From contig JAUCBJ010002711.1 of assembly GCA_032718475.1 (NCBI GenBank), positions 102,845 to 166,844 of the forward strand: a DNA stretch of 64,000 nt. The letters are read 5' to 3'. The stretch comes from Nemertoderma westbladi. Its lineage: Eukaryota > Xenacoelomorpha > Nemertodermatida > Nemertodermatidae. Both the position numbers and the translations under genes were made by a program. The notes below the pieces were generated by a model, which did no database searches, had not been told where the DNA came from, and was given only the letters and a program-made list of their open reading frames with translations. This document shows, one piece after another, positions 10,346 to 21,935 of the stretch (position 1 is the stretch's first letter; every line of letters begins with the position of its first letter).

Positions 10346-12006
10346 TCTCTCACTTCGTCTCTACACCCCTCTCTAGTCGACGCACTGTCTCTACTACTGC
10401 TGGGTCTATTCACCCCCGCCTCTCTCTTTACTACTGCGTGGCCTACCAGGCCCACCTCGGGTTGGCTCAACCCCGCTACCTCCTGCCTACCAACTACGTG
10501 GCCTACCAGGCCGCCGTCTGCCGGGCTATACACGTCTGACGCACTCATATTAATAGCACCATTCCCAATATTATTTGTTAAATCAATTAAAAAAATATTT
10601 TCAAAATCTAAATTATTATTCGAATTATTTGAATTATTCTGAATATTTGAATTGATGTTATTATTTGAATTTAAATTTAAATTACTACTACCAGGTAGAA
10701 TATTTCCTGTAATAAAGGGATTAGGGTTATTTACTACGGTACTATTAATACGAACATTTCCTAACGTACTACTACTACCCTCCCCGCCCGTACGGCTACA
10801 CCAGTTCTGGTTCTCTCGCCCGGTGTCTGTAAGTGGGGTCTCACTCTCTGATATTTCCAACCGCGCCAGTTTTAGTCGGCACCTCAGTTTGGTCCGATAT
10901 TGCGCAAGCCCCCCCAGCCGGGCAAGCAAACCACCCAGCACACGCTCTTCCTCTATCTCTCTCTCTCTGCATGCTCGCAAACTTCGCTCGGCCGTCTCTC
11001 TCGCAAGCATCTCAGACCGCCTCGCCGGCTTGCTCTCTATTTTCATCTCCCGATATCTATGCTCCTCGGCTCTCTCTCTATCCTCCCTTACCAACTCTAA
11101 TGATGCGGTTTCCTCCCTCAGTCGCCACTTTAACTGTTTCTGCTCTACCCTCGCCATTTCTAATTTATACTCTAGATTTTTTCTCCGCACCCTTCTTTCT
11201 TTTTCGGAGGATGTAGCAGACTTATCGGTTGCAACGGACTCCCGTCGCCCCTCCGTCCTACCAACTTTCCCCCGCTTCCCGGAACTTCCTCCGACCGACG
11301 AGACCGAATCCTCGGAGTTAACCTCGGATTCGCCCTCCTCAGGTCTCTTCCAACCCACTAATTTTACTCCCCAGGCATCGACTAAGTATGGCCCTACGTA
11401 CACTACGCTAGGTTCCATACCCCCACATTCCCATAGTTCAAACAGTTCGCTGGCAACCCCTTCTGCCCTCTCCTCGGCTAGTTCTCTCTGCCCAAAACGC
11501 ATTAGGTAATCAAAGTGTCTGTCCGACTCACCTAGTCGTTTCCTCAATCTCACCTCGTCTATCTTCGCCCCTCCTTTGGCCTCTCTCAGTTGCTCCCGGG
11601 TCGCGAGGTAGGCCCGTCGAAGTCGATCAGAAACCCCGACGTCCTCGTCGCCGACCTCTCTTCCATCTCTCCGGGCCCAACGTCGTACCGGCGGCCCCAC
11701 CGTCGCCGTTCCGGTGGACCGTCCATCGTCCTCGGCCTGTGGCTGACCGGCGACATCGGTATGTCGACCCTCGCTCCGCATCGACTCGTCTTTCTCTTCT
11801 CCTCTCGACTCGATCTCTCTTTGTAGACGACCCCCCACATCTTGGTTCGCCGGGTTGCTTGTTATCGACGTGGCGTCAACCTGCGTCGACGTCGTCGGCG
11901 TAGCATCGACCGGCGTCGTGGGTTTGTATCGTCTCGCCGTGGCCTCGCGGATCATTAGATTGTCGTCCGGGGTCCGTGGCGGTGTCGTTCCTCTCTCTCG
12001 ACTCAT
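10285..12006 (-). CDS. B2 N-terminal coiled-coil protein (gag N-terminal part)
   Basis: 573-codon ORF beginning MSRERGTTPPRTPDDNL. The N-terminal 150 residues match the B1 ORF at 28820-28221. They are followed by a charged, probably coiled-coil region (about residues 265-400, rich in Glu, Arg, Leu), then an Asn-rich stretch (about 425-470) and a Gly-rich end produced by C runs near 10306-10321. I recognise no enzymatic motif. By position it is the N-terminal part of the element's gag-like protein and could help particle assembly. It is longer than the B1 version, which lost the coiled coil. The plus-strand ORF at 10652-11509 is its shadow. Confidence 0.6.
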   Translation of the reverse strand: MSRERGTTPPRTPDDNLMIREATARRYKPTTPVDATPTTSTQVDATSITSNPANQDVGGRLQREIESRGEEKDESMRSEGRHTDVAGQPQAEDDGRSTGTATVGPPVRRWARRDGREVGDEDVGVSDRLRRAYLATREQLREAKGGAKIDEVRLRKRLGESDRHFDYLMRFGQRELAEERAEGVASELFELWECGGMEPSVVYVGPYLVDAWGVKLVGWKRPEEGESEVNSEDSVSSVGGSSGKRGKVGRTEGRRESVATDKSATSSEKERRVRRKNLEYKLEMARVEQKQLKWRLREETASLELVREDRERAEEHRYREMKIESKPARRSEMLARETAERSLRACREREIEEERVLGGLLARLGGLAQYRTKLRCRLKLARLEISESETPLTDTGRENQNWCSRTGGEGSSSTLGNVRINSTVVNNPNPFITGNILPGSSNLNLNSNNNINSNIQNNSNNSNNNLDFENIFLIDLTNNIGNGAINMSASDVYSPADGGLVGHVVGRQEVAGLSQPEVGLVGHAVVKREAGVNRPSSSRDSASTREGCRDEVRDSEVRCGEWGGGGGYGRPTT

Positions 12007-12070
12007 CTTCGTCTTTGGTGGCTGGCAGCCACAGTCTGTCCGGCCAGTTGGTTGGATCTAGTTCTATCAC

Positions 12071-12605
12071 TGTGACGGGATCTACGGATCCCGGTTTATC
12101 CGTTGGGTTTTCTATCTACGCGTCCCCGCCGTGTGTGAAAGGTAAAAGAGTTCTGATGTTCGGTAATATGTATAAAGGTATAATATAGTTGATATATATA
12201 GTATAGTATGACACGGTTACCGGTAGATAAGTATGATGGCGGTAGCGGACGGTGATAGAAGTCACCGTTCCACCCTACTGAACTAACTGAGTAAACTGAC
12301 TGAATAGGGAAGTACCAACAGGTAATATACTGCACAGTTGGCCATATTACTGTACCTAGTCGATGCTGTCCCCCCATTGGCTAATATCCTACTTCTCGCC
12401 CTTTCACCTTCCCTGGTGTGTTTCCCGTTGCCCCTGTTGTTCCCTTTCTGTTAGGGGTTTGGCCCCTGACCCTTATTGTGTGTGTCTCTCCTTCCCACTC
12501 TATTGGGGTGACACGAGGTTGATATTGGTAATCAACCTCGTGCCCCCAATATTGCTTTATGGCTCACTTTATGGGTTTGTGTTAGCGGAATTGGATAAGC
12601 TAACA
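12071..12605 (-). repeat. Right (5') LTR of B2
   Basis: 535 bp from TGTGACGGGATC to GATAAGCTAACA, thus TGT...ACA. It is clearly related to the 567-bp B1 LTRs but diverged in its middle. The 5 bases after it are GACAT, which is also the start of the satellite monomer, so the element likely sits in or at the edge of the satellite. Confidence 0.85.
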
Positions 12606-15600
12606 GACATGCCCCTAGAAAGTGATGGCGGAGTCACAGGCGGACATGCCCCCTAGAAAGTGATAGCGGTGACACAGGATGACATGCCCCCTAGAAAGTG
12701 ATGGCAGTGTCACATCGGACATGCCCCCTAGAAAGTAATGGCGGTGTCACAGGAGGACATGCCCCCTAGAAAGTGATGGCGGTGTCACAGGAGGACATGC
12801 CCCCTAGAAAGTGATGGCGGAGTCATAGGCAGACATGCCCCCAAGAAAGTGATGGCGGTGTCACAGTCGGACATGGCTCCTGGAAAGTGATGGCGGAGTC
12901 ACAGGCGGACATGACCCCTAGAAAGTGATGGCGGTGTCACAGGAGGACATGCCCCATAGAAAGTGATGGCGGTGTCACAGGAGGACATGCCCCCTAGAAA
13001 GTGATGGCAGTGTCACAGGCGGACATGTCCTCTAGAAAGTGATGGCGATGTCACAGGCTGACATGCCCCCTATCAAGTGATGGCGGTGTTACAGGAGGAC
13101 ATGCCCCCTAGAAAGTGATGGCGGTGTCACAGGCGGACATGCCCCCTAGAAAGTGATGGCGGAGTCACAGGCGGACATACCCCCTAGAAAGTGATGGCGG
13201 TGTCACAGGCGGGCATACCCCCTAGAAAGTGATGGCGGTGTCACAGGCAGACATTCCCCCTAGAAAGTGATGGCGGAGTCACAGGAGGACATGCCCCCTA
13301 GAAAGTGATGGCGGAGTCACAGGCGGACATGCCCTCTAGAAAGTGATGGCGGTGTCACAGGCGGACATACCCCCTAGAAAGTGATGGCGGTGTCACAGGC
13401 GGAATTGTCCCCTAGAAAGTGATGGCGGTGTCACAGGCGTACATGCCCCCTAGAATGTGATGGCGGTTTCACAGGCGGACATGCCCCCTGGAAAGTGATG
13501 GCGGTGTCACAGGCGGACATGCCCCCTAGAAAGTGATGGCGGTGTCACAGGCGGACATGCCCCCTAGAAAGTGATGGCGGAGTCAAAGGCGGACATGCCC
13601 CCTAGATAGTGATGACGGAGTCACAGGCGGACATGCACCCTAGAAAGTGATGGCGGTGTCACAGGCGGACATGCCCCCTAGAAAGTGATGGCGGAGTCAC
13701 AGGCGGACATACCCCCTAGAAAGTGATGGCGGTGTCACAGGCGGGCATGCCCCCTAGAAAGTGATGGCGGTGTCACAGGCGGACATTCCCCCTAGAAAGT
13801 GATGGCGGAGTCACAGGCGGACATGCCCCCTAGAAAGTGATGGCGGAGTCACAGGCGGACATGCCCCCTACAAAGTGATGGCGGAGTCACGGCGGACATG
13901 CCCCCTAGAAAGTGATGGCGGTGTCACAGGCGGACATGCCCCCTAGAAAGTGATGGCGGAGTCACAGGCGGACATGCCCCCTTGAAAGTGATGGCGGTGT
14001 CACAGGCAGACATGCCCCCTAGAAAGTGATGGCGGTGTCACAGTTGGACATGCCCCCTAGAAAGTGATGGCGGAGTCACAGGCGGACATGCCCCCTAGAA
14101 AGTGATGGCGGTGTCACAGGCGGACATACCCCCTAGAAAGTGATGGCGGTGTCACAGGCGGACATGTCCCCTAGAAAGTGATGGCGGTGTCACAGGCGTA
14201 CATGCCCCCTAGAAAGTGATGGCGGTTTCACAGGCGGACATGCCCCCTAGAAAGTGATGGCGGTGTCACAGGCGGACATGCCCCCTAGAAAGTGATGGCG
14301 GAGTCACAGGCGGACATGCCCCCTAGAAAGTGATGGCGGTGACACAGGAGGACATGCCCCCTAGAAAGTGTTGGCAGTGTCACAGCGGACATGCCCCTAG
14401 AAAGTGATGGCGGTGTCACAGGCGGACATTCCCCCTAGAAAGTGATGGCGGAGTCACAAGCGGACATGCCCCCTAGAAAGTGATGGCGGTGTCACAGCAG
14501 GACATGCCCCCTAGAAAGTGATGGCGGAGTCACAGGCGGACATGCCCCATAGAAAGTGATGGCGGAGTCATAGGCAGACATGCCCCCTAGAAAGTGATGG
14601 CGGAGTCACAGGCGGACATGCCCCATAGAAAGTGATGGCGGTGTCACAGGCGGACATGCCTCCTGGAAAGTGATGGCGGTGTCACAGGCGGACATGCCCC
14701 CTAGAAAGTGATGGCGGTGTCACAGAAGGACATGCCCCCTAGAAAGTGATGGCGGAGTCACAGGCGGACATGCCCCGTAGAAAGTGATGGCGGTGACACA
14801 GGATGACATGCCCCCTAGAAAGTGATGGCAGTGTCACAGCGGACATGCACCCTAGAAAGTGATGGCAGTGTCACAGGAGGACATGCCCCCTAGAAAGTGA
14901 TGGCGGTGTCACAGGAGGACATGCCCCCTAGAAAGTGTTGGCAGTGTCACAGGCGGACATGCCCCCTAGAAAGTGATGGCGGTGTCACAGGCGGACATTC
15001 CCCCTAGAAAGTGATGACGGAGTCACAAGCGGACATGCCCCCTAGAAAGTGATGTCGGTGTCACAGGAGGACATGCCCTCTAGAAAGTGATGGCGGAGTC
15101 ACAGGCGGACATGCCCCATAGAAAGTGATGGCGGTGTCACAGGCGGACATGCCTCCTGGAAAGTGATGGCGGTGTCACAGGCGGACATGCCCCCTAGAAA
15201 GTGATGGCGGTGTCACAGGAGGACATGCCCCCTAGAAAGTGATGGCGGAGTCACAGGCGGACATGCCCCCTAGAAAGTGATGGCGGTGACACAGGATGAC
15301 ATGCCCCCTAGAAAGTGATGGCAGTGTCACAGCGGACATGCCCACTAGAAAGTGATGGCGGTGTCACAGGAGGACATGCCCCCTAGGAAGTGATGGCGGT
15401 GTCACAGGAGGACATGCCCCCTAGAAAGTGATGGCGGAGTCATAGGCAGACATGCCCCCTAGAAAGTGATGGCGGTGTCACAGGCGGACATACCTCCTGG
15501 AAAGTGATGGCGGAGTCACAGGCGGACATGCCCCCTAGAAAGTGATGGCGGTGTCACAGGAGGACATGCCCCCTAGAAAGTGATGGCGGTGTCACAGGCG

Positions 15601-17160
15601 GACATGTCCTCTAGAAAGTGATGGCGGTGTCACAGGCTGACATGCCCCCTATCAAGTGATGGCGGTGTTACAGGAGGACATGCCCCCTAGAAAGTGATGG
15701 CGGTGTCACAGGAGGACATGCCTTCTAGAAAGGGATGGCAGAGTCACAGGCGGACATGCCCCCTAGAAAGTGATGGCGGTGTCACAGGCGGACATGCCCC
15801 CTATCAAGTGATGGCGGTGTCACAGGAGGACATGCCCCCTAGAAAGTGATGGCGGTGTCACAGGAGGACATGCCTCCTAGAAAGTGATGGCAGAGTCACA
15901 GGCGGACATGCCCCCTAGAAAGTGATGGCGGTGTCACAGGAGGACATGCCCCCTAGAAAGTGATGGCAGTTTCACAGGCGGACATGCCCCCTAGAAAGTA
16001 ATGGCGGTGTCACAGGAGGGCATCCCCCCTAGAAAGTGATGGCAGTGTTACAGGCGGACATGCCCCCTAGAAAGTGATGGCGGTGAAACAGGAGAACATG
16101 CACCCTAGAAAGTGATGGCGGTGTCACAGGAGGACATGCCCCCTAGAAAGTGATGGCAGTTCTACAGGTGGACATGTCCTCTAGAAAGTGATGACGGTGT
16201 CACAGGCGGACATGCCCCCTAGCAAGTGATGGCGGTGACACAGGAGGAGATGCCCCCTAGAAAGTGATGGCGGTGTCACAAGAGGACATGCCTCCTAGAA
16301 AGTGATGGCAGAGTCACAGACGGGCATGCCCCCTAGAAAGTGATTGCGGTGTCACATGAGGACATGCCCCCTAGAAAGTGATGGCAGTGTCACAGGCGGA
16401 TATGTCCTCTAGAAAGTGATGGCGGTGTCACAGGCGGACATGCCCCCTAGAAAGTGATGGCGGTGTCACAGGAGGACATGCCCCCTAGAAAGTGATGGCG
16501 GTGTCACAGGAGGACATGCCTCCTAGAAAGTGATGGCGGTGTCACAGGAGGACATGCCTCCTAGAAAGTGATGGCAGTGTCACAGCGGACATGCCCCTAG
16601 AAAGTGATTGCGGTGTCACATGAGGACATGCCCCCTAGAAAGTGATGGCAGTGTCACAGGCTGATATGTCCTCTAGAAAGTGATGGCGGTGTCACAGGCG
16701 GACATGCCCCCTAGAAAGTGATTGCGGTGTCACATGAGGACATGCCCCCTAGAAAGTGATGGCAGTGTCACAGGCGGATATGTCCTCTAGAAAGTGATGG
16801 CGGTGTCACAGGCGGACATGCCCCCTTGAAAGTGATTGCGGTGTCACATGAGGACATGCCCCCTAGAAAGTGATGGCAGTGTCACAGGCGGATATGTCCT
16901 CTAGAAAGTGATTGCGGTGTCACATGAGGACATGCCCCCTAGAAAGTGATGGCAGTGTCACAGGCGGATATGTCCTCTAGAAAGTGATGGCGGTGTCACA
17001 GGCGGACATGCCCCCTAGAAAGTGATGGCGGTGTCACAGGAGGACATGCCCCCTAGAAAGTGATGGCGGTGTCACAGGAGGACATGCCTCCTAGAAAGTG
17101 ATGGCGGTTTCACAGGCGGACATGCCCCCTAAAAAGTGATGACAGTGTCACAACGGACAT
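12606..17160. repeat. 38-bp satellite array, about 120 copies
   Basis: A head-to-tail array of a 38-bp monomer with core CCTAGAAAGTGATGGCG followed by GTGTCACAGGCGGACATG. Monomers vary mainly at a few positions: GGTGTCAC versus GGAGTCAC, GGCGG versus GGAGG, and CCCCCT versus TCCTCT. Toward the right end variants repeat as multi-monomer blocks: GATTGCGG occurs at 16606, 16720 and 16834 (spacing 114) and again at 16910 (spacing 76). No real ORF exists here. Confidence 0.95.
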
Positions 17161-17499
17161 TTTTCTTGCGTCCAGTTTCCCCCCTATCTGGTACTTGGAA
17201 AGTTCTGGCCATCTACTGTAAACAGTCTATATGCAATACAGACACTGTCACTTATTTTGGTTACCACTCGCAGGCACCCTGGAAGGCCTGGAATTTCAGT
17301 TGTTGTTTGATTGTGCTATTACTATTACAGGTGTAGTGCCCAACCCTTAAAACGCAAGTAAAACGAACATTAAAATTATTTTAACTACTAAAAATTGATT
17401 ATAAATACTTAAAAAATTAACTATAATAAAACTAAATTTCAAATTCATAAAATATTATAATAACTACCAACCTGTATGTATACTGTATACGTACAAGTT
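17161..17499. other. Unassigned spacer between satellite and LINE
   Basis: About 340 bp. It is ordinary sequence at first (17161-17340), then AT-rich (17340-17460). The 66-codon ORF at 17136-17336 starts inside the satellite and shows no family motif. I see nothing I can name. Confidence 0.5.
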
Positions 17500-18665
17500 G
17501 AGACCGATGTAGGACATACAGTTGGTATCGGCTGTTATCTTTGTTGACTTCTTCAAGGCCTTTGATTCAGTCTCTCGCTCACGTATGTTCAGCATACTTT
17601 CATTATATGGGATTCCTGATGAAATTATTGCAGCAATCAGATCAGTATACGATGGTTCGACAACATTTGTGTCTACTGTTGACGGTGACACAGAACCATT
17701 TGAAGTGTTATGGGGCGTCCTCCAAGGAGACACACTTGCACCATTCTTGTTCATTATTGTGGTTGACTATGTTCTACGCATGTCCTTAGATCATCATAAT
17801 GATGATGGGAGGATGATAACTCCACCTACTGGCTCCAGAAGTCGAGGAAATCCTGCCAAGTACCTAACTGATCTAGACTTTGCTGATGACTTAGGAGTAC
17901 TCTCAGAATCACTAGAGGGAGCCCAACGGGTCCTCAGCTCATTAGAACATGCTGCTACTAGAGTTGGTCTTTTTATTAACTCCTGAAAGACCAAAATTTT
18001 GGGAGTTAACTTTGAAAGTCCTCAGCAAGTCTCTGATCGGATGAGCATAAGCTCAAAGGATGGTATGCTTGAGCATGTGGACCACTTCTGTTACCTGTGA
18101 TCATGGATCCGGAAGTTAGGTGAGGACCTTCGAATACTTAATAAAAAGGCATGGGCAGCCTTGAATAGGCTTTCCAGGATTTGGAAGTCACAGAGAATTA
18201 ATCGGAAACTTAAAGTCCGATTATTTAGAGCAGCAGTAGTCTAACTGCTGAGGACATCAAATCTCTGGATGGCACATTCACAAGAATGCTACGCCGGGTT
18301 TATTGTGTCAAGTACAATGCACACATCTCCAACCAGACACTATATAACATTGGAGGTTTCTCATTGGTTGCCCCAAGCTTGACACTAGAACAAATCGCCT
18401 CCGCTTTGCAGGACATTGCTTTCGCCGTGAGAACCAGCCAATGCATAATCTTTTTTTTGGCAGCCTCATGGAGTGAATAAGCATGGTGGACAGCCCATGC
18501 CTTTCTTGAGACGCATCTTAAAGGACACTGACCTTGAACATACGGATGATCTAGCAAATGTCATGGGTGATAGAGAGTTGTGGCGGCGCAATTTTGTCGA
18601 TAAGCCGGCAAAGTATTCTTAAAAATGCAGCTGCAATGCAGCATGCCGATCCTAGTAGTACCCAC
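17500..18665 (+). pseudogene. RTE-like LINE copy C1, 5'-truncated RT pseudogene
   Basis: The last part of a non-LTR retrotransposon. The open part (17522-17986) shows RT motif A (FVDFFKAFDSV), motif B (GVLQGDTLAPFLF) and motif C as DFADDL instead of the usual YADD. A stop follows INS, and later codons are broken near 18100 and 18240 (the latter with a deletion). The C-terminal part resumes at 18286 (MLRRVYCVKYNAHISNQ) with further frameshifts. The 3' end reads GCCGATCCTAGTAGTA, a short repeated tail as in RTE-type LINEs, and is shared by copies C3 and C4. Clade assignment to RTE is by motif style and tail only. Confidence 0.75.
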
Positions 18666-18827
18666 CCCACACCCACACTTTCCAATATTTATTTATAACT
18701 AGCAAATTTTTTACAATTTATATAAAATGGTCGAAGCTAGGTATTATAAGGAAGGAGCTATTTCTTTTATAATATGGAACATTTTCTAGATCTACAAAAA
18801 ATAGCAAAAATTAGCTATATGCGTAAG
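18666..18827. other. AT-rich spacer, nothing recognised
   Basis: Between the tail of LINE copy C1 and the start of fragment C2. It starts with CCCACCCCACACCCACAC and then becomes AT-rich. No motif or ORF of note. Confidence 0.5.
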
Positions 18828-18933
18828 ATCTGCTGAGGACACCAAATCTCTGGGTGGCACATTCACAAGAATGCTACGCCGGGTTCATTGTGTCAAGTAC
18901 AATGCACACATCTCCAACCAGACACTATATAAC
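18828..18933 (+). mobile_element. RTE-like LINE fragment C2 (left half of a split copy)
   Basis: 106 bp matching copy C1 from CTGCTGAGGACA to CAGACACTATATAAC. It stops abruptly at 18933. The fragment at 55374-55705 begins with the same 15 bases and carries the rest of the LINE to its tail, so the two together make one 5'-truncated LINE end. Confidence 0.7.
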
Positions 18934-19436
18934 TGACACTATATAGACTGTATGGGATGGGGATTGGAGAAGGAAACAAGGTTGAAGTCGTTGAGAACTG
19001 CCGGAACTATATATTATATCGATATAATCAATGAGAAATTAAAAGATATTACAGAAATTGCAGAAAATACAGATGTACTATTTCCAGATAAAAATACCAC
19101 TAAAAATATAAAAACTTTTACTGTTGTAAAAGTCAAGAGCTTCCGCAAGCAGAGAGTGAGAGACAGGGGGGAATTTGACGCAAAACCTGCCTTGGCGAAT
19201 TAATATCCGCCTTACAGTTATTACTTTTCGATCCTATTGCACCCATGGGCTGGCGGAGGCAGGGAGATGGCATGCGTCATGTGACTTACAAACATATCAG
19301 CGTTTGACAACCCAAACGTGATCCCACTGGAGACAACCTACACGGTTCGATCTAGAAGGCACAAATAGTAACGTATCGGCGTTGGGCAAACCAAACGTGA
19401 CTCCACAGGACAACCTATACGTTTCGATCCTAATTA
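18934..19436 (+). repeat. Dispersed repeat R, copy 1 (left part)
   Basis: About 500 bp without a gene, sharing blocks in the same order with 55936-56017 plus 62045-62475. Shared blocks include TATTATATCG...ATAATCA, TAAAAACTTTTACTGTTGT, GAGCTTCC, CGATCCTATTGCACC and CAACCTATACGTTTCGATCC. It is interrupted at TAATTA (19431-19436) by LINE D and resumes at 32386. In this copy ACTGTTGTAAAAG is uninterrupted, which gives the empty site for the DNA transposon at 56018. The repeat's own type is unknown. The 83-codon ORF at 18952-19203 has no support. Confidence 0.65.
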
Positions 19437-19841
19437 TATTATACTCTTTTAATTCGGACTAGCCGACAATACGATCAGTAAAATTGAAAACATATATTTA
19501 CAATTAATTCACAACGGTTTATAGTGCAACTAATGATGTGGGTACCGCTACCACGAGCCACATGCCTACTGTAATAATCACATATGAATAAATAAAATAA
19601 ATAAAAAGTGGCACAAATTAATTGAAAAGGCCGCTATGACATTATGTGACCTCTGGTGACCTCCAGTTTGGTATTGGTATTGAAACTAGCTTGACTACAT
19701 TAAAATACGTCCTTCAATGATATGATATAAAATGGCAAACAAATGAATAAAAACAATTGAATTAAAGTTATTGAATATTCCGAATAAAATGATCTGGCTA
19801 AAAAAGCAGTAAAAATCGATCTGAAACCGATTAAAATGCGA
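19437..19841 (-). other. 3' UTR of LINE D
   Basis: About 400 bp after the stop at 19842-19844, AT-rich, with an imperfect AATAAATAAAATAAATAAAA stretch near 19585 on the plus strand. No gene is seen. Confidence 0.55.
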
Positions 19842-21320
19842 CTAAATGATGCCATAAAATTCCTTTATTCGTTTCAGTTTTTCCCGCAATGTCAGCGATT
19901 GGAGGTCAAAGCAGGCCGCAATGAAATCAGCGTTCCCAATATCTGTGAAGGTCGGCGCGCCCATAACCATCCGGTTTACGATGGAGTCCTTCGCATAGCG
20001 GTACATTAGAATGGACTTGAGCCGTGGTAGAGGGTGCTCGGTGGAGGCGGCTCTTTAGCCGCAGAGAACCCCTGGGTAGGAGCCTCTCCCCCGTCTCCCG
20101 GACAGGCTGGCGATTGCCAAAGATGCAAAGGCGCTCTGGAGGGCTTTGTTGGGGCACTCGTTGTACCGCACAAGTGTACCAACCGATAGCCAGAAAGCCT
20201 CCAGCAAGATGGGTTTCAGCTGGGTTAGGTGGTAGAGTGTTGAGTTCCCAATGTACGGTCCGTCGAGTTTTCCCAATTCAGTTTGAGTGAACGCCCCGAT
20301 GTTGAGTTTCAATGAGTACAGGGCTGCCGGAAGAGCGACAGCGCGCCACAGGTTGGCAACGGTCGCCGCCGGCAGCCACCGGGTCGTCCAGCCCTTTGCC
20401 TGAAACATCTGTGCGAGGGCGACTATCTTCTGGGCCGAGGCGCCCAGAGGGTTGGTCTGCGACTGGGCCAGGTTATAGCCGAGGAAGGTCCAGGATTTAC
20501 TGCGCGGGAACAGCAGTTTGCCAAGCCGGAGGAAGGACGGTTGGTGGCAATTCCTTTGGTTTGAAAATACCGTCCACTTAATTTTACTAGATTCGACCGA
20601 CAGTTTTATATCATTGGCGGACTTGCTGAAGACCATAAATAGAGTTTCCATATCTTTTGTATAACCCACATGGGATTCCTCTAGGTTGTCCAGTATGCTT
20701 CTTGTGTACAGGTTGAATAGGATCGGTGATAACAAGGATCCCTGTTTAACGCCTTGTCGAACAGAGATTCCGCCACGATTGATCAGGCCATCAAACTTTA
20801 GGTACAAGGTGCTGACCATGTAGTAATTGAGGACGATGGCGACAATGTGAGGGTTAACAAACTCCATCATCTTCCGACCCAATGTAACATAGTCCACGGA
20901 GTCGAATGCAGCCTCTATGTCTAGCTGGCAGATGTACAATGGGGACCCTCTCACTAAGTTACTCTCAATGCATTCCATAACTGTAGCTATGGCGATGTCG
21001 TACCCAATCCCGCTGCGATACGCCGTCTGATTGTCGTGTAGTTTTATACCGCCCAGAAACTCTGCAAGTATCACCCGCTCAAAGACCTTTGCCCAGATGC
21101 TAATCGAGGCAATTGGTCTGTATGACCCTGTACAAAATAGGTCCCGCTGTTTTCCTTTGTACAGACTCGAGATTACTGAGTTGCCAAACAACGTCGGTAC
21201 TTGTTTCAGTTCAAAACAGGTATTTATTACAACGGCTGGAAGCTCGCATATCGGCTCCGGATTCATATACAGAATGTGCTCGGCAGTTAGCGAGGAAAAG
21301 TCTGGCGATTTTCTTGTCAA
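19842..21320 (-). pseudogene. LINE D reverse transcriptase and C-terminal region, damaged
   Basis: The main open part (21320-20055) carries RT features: SYRPIASISIWAKVFE, motif A as QLDIEAAFDSV, then GVKQGSLLSPILFNLY for motif B. The catalytic YADD-type motif is not present where expected: after the LDNLEES segment the frame passes into MVFSKSANDIKLSVESSK, so motif C is deleted or destroyed. A thumb/connection region with LGYNLAQSQ and LWRAVALPAALYSL follows. The frame shifts near 20050, and a readable C-terminus (RLKSILMYRY...) runs to a stop at 19842. The protein would copy LINE RNA into DNA, but this copy cannot. It resembles CR1/Jockey-group RTs more than RTE; the clade is not certain. 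Confidence 0.75.
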
Positions 21321-21335
21321 GAGAGAGGCGACGGC

Positions 21336-21887
21336 TCATCTGACCGCCAGAGGCGATATTTGAGGTAGAACGCTGGTGTCACAGGCTTCCTTTAAATCGG
21401 TTCTGAGAGAATCACTCAGATCGTGGTCCCCACTAAACTTGGTAGTGTAGTGGGATCGCAGTACCAATTCCATGGTTGGTGGTGCGCTTGTGGTGCTGGT
21501 TCGGTTCACATTGGACCAGAATTGGCGGGGATGGGAACTGAAATTCCTCGACCATTTATTCATTGCATTGCGTACCATGTTCCGTGAGATAAAGTTTTTT
21601 ATCCTCCTTGTGCTACGCTTGGACTCTTTGAAAGCCGAACCGAGTTGATCCTCGGGGTCCAGTCCAGTAACACTCCATAGTTTGTACAGGTGCTGTGTTG
21701 TTCTGGAACTCGCTCGTAGGAGCTTCGATCGTATGCGAAGGTTTGTGGTGGGCCGCCGCTGTTTTATTATTGGGATAAATGATGTGGCTGCCACAACCAC
21801 CGAGCTCTGCAACAATTCCATACAGTTACTTATTGCATCAATGTCACAGAGTCCCTTGTTATCATCAATTAACTTTGCGATCGCCAC
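21336..21887 (-). pseudogene. LINE D endonuclease-RT linker
   Basis: 183 codons between the endonuclease and RT segments, charged and without catalytic motifs (KESKRSTRRIKNFISRN, HPRQFWSNVNR). The pattern of a WS/FW-containing linker before the RT is normal for APE-type LINEs. It is in a separate frame from both neighbours, so at least two frameshifts flank it. Confidence 0.6.
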
Positions 21888-21935
21888 GTCAATGGCTTCT
21901 TTGTACTTATGTTTGCCTTCAGATGTGGCTTTGTC

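Larger units (their letters stand above)
6686..12605 (-). mobile_element. BEL/Pao-type non-autonomous element B2 (gag-like only)
   Basis: Minus-strand LTR element related to B1 (22656-29448). The right (5') LTR is complete at 12071-12605; the left (3') LTR is only a 124-bp remnant because family A copy 1 sits inside it. Coding remnants in element order are a long coiled-coil ORF (12006 down to 10285), a middle gag segment (10112 to about 9094) and a zinc-knuckle segment (8892 to 8407). Compared with B1 it lacks the capsid-like region and the protease, but keeps the coiled-coil block that B1 lost. No RT or integrase is visible. The right LTR abuts the 38-bp satellite directly. Confidence 0.8.

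Noticed and set aside
10652-11509. 285-codon plus-strand ORF
   Set aside because: Antisense shadow of the B2 N-terminal coding region; Ser/Leu/Pro-rich composition is typical of a reversed Arg/Glu-rich gene.
12606-17160. CRISPR-like regular repeats
   Set aside because: The units are directly adjacent 38-bp monomers with no unique spacers, and the setting is eukaryotic; it is a satellite.
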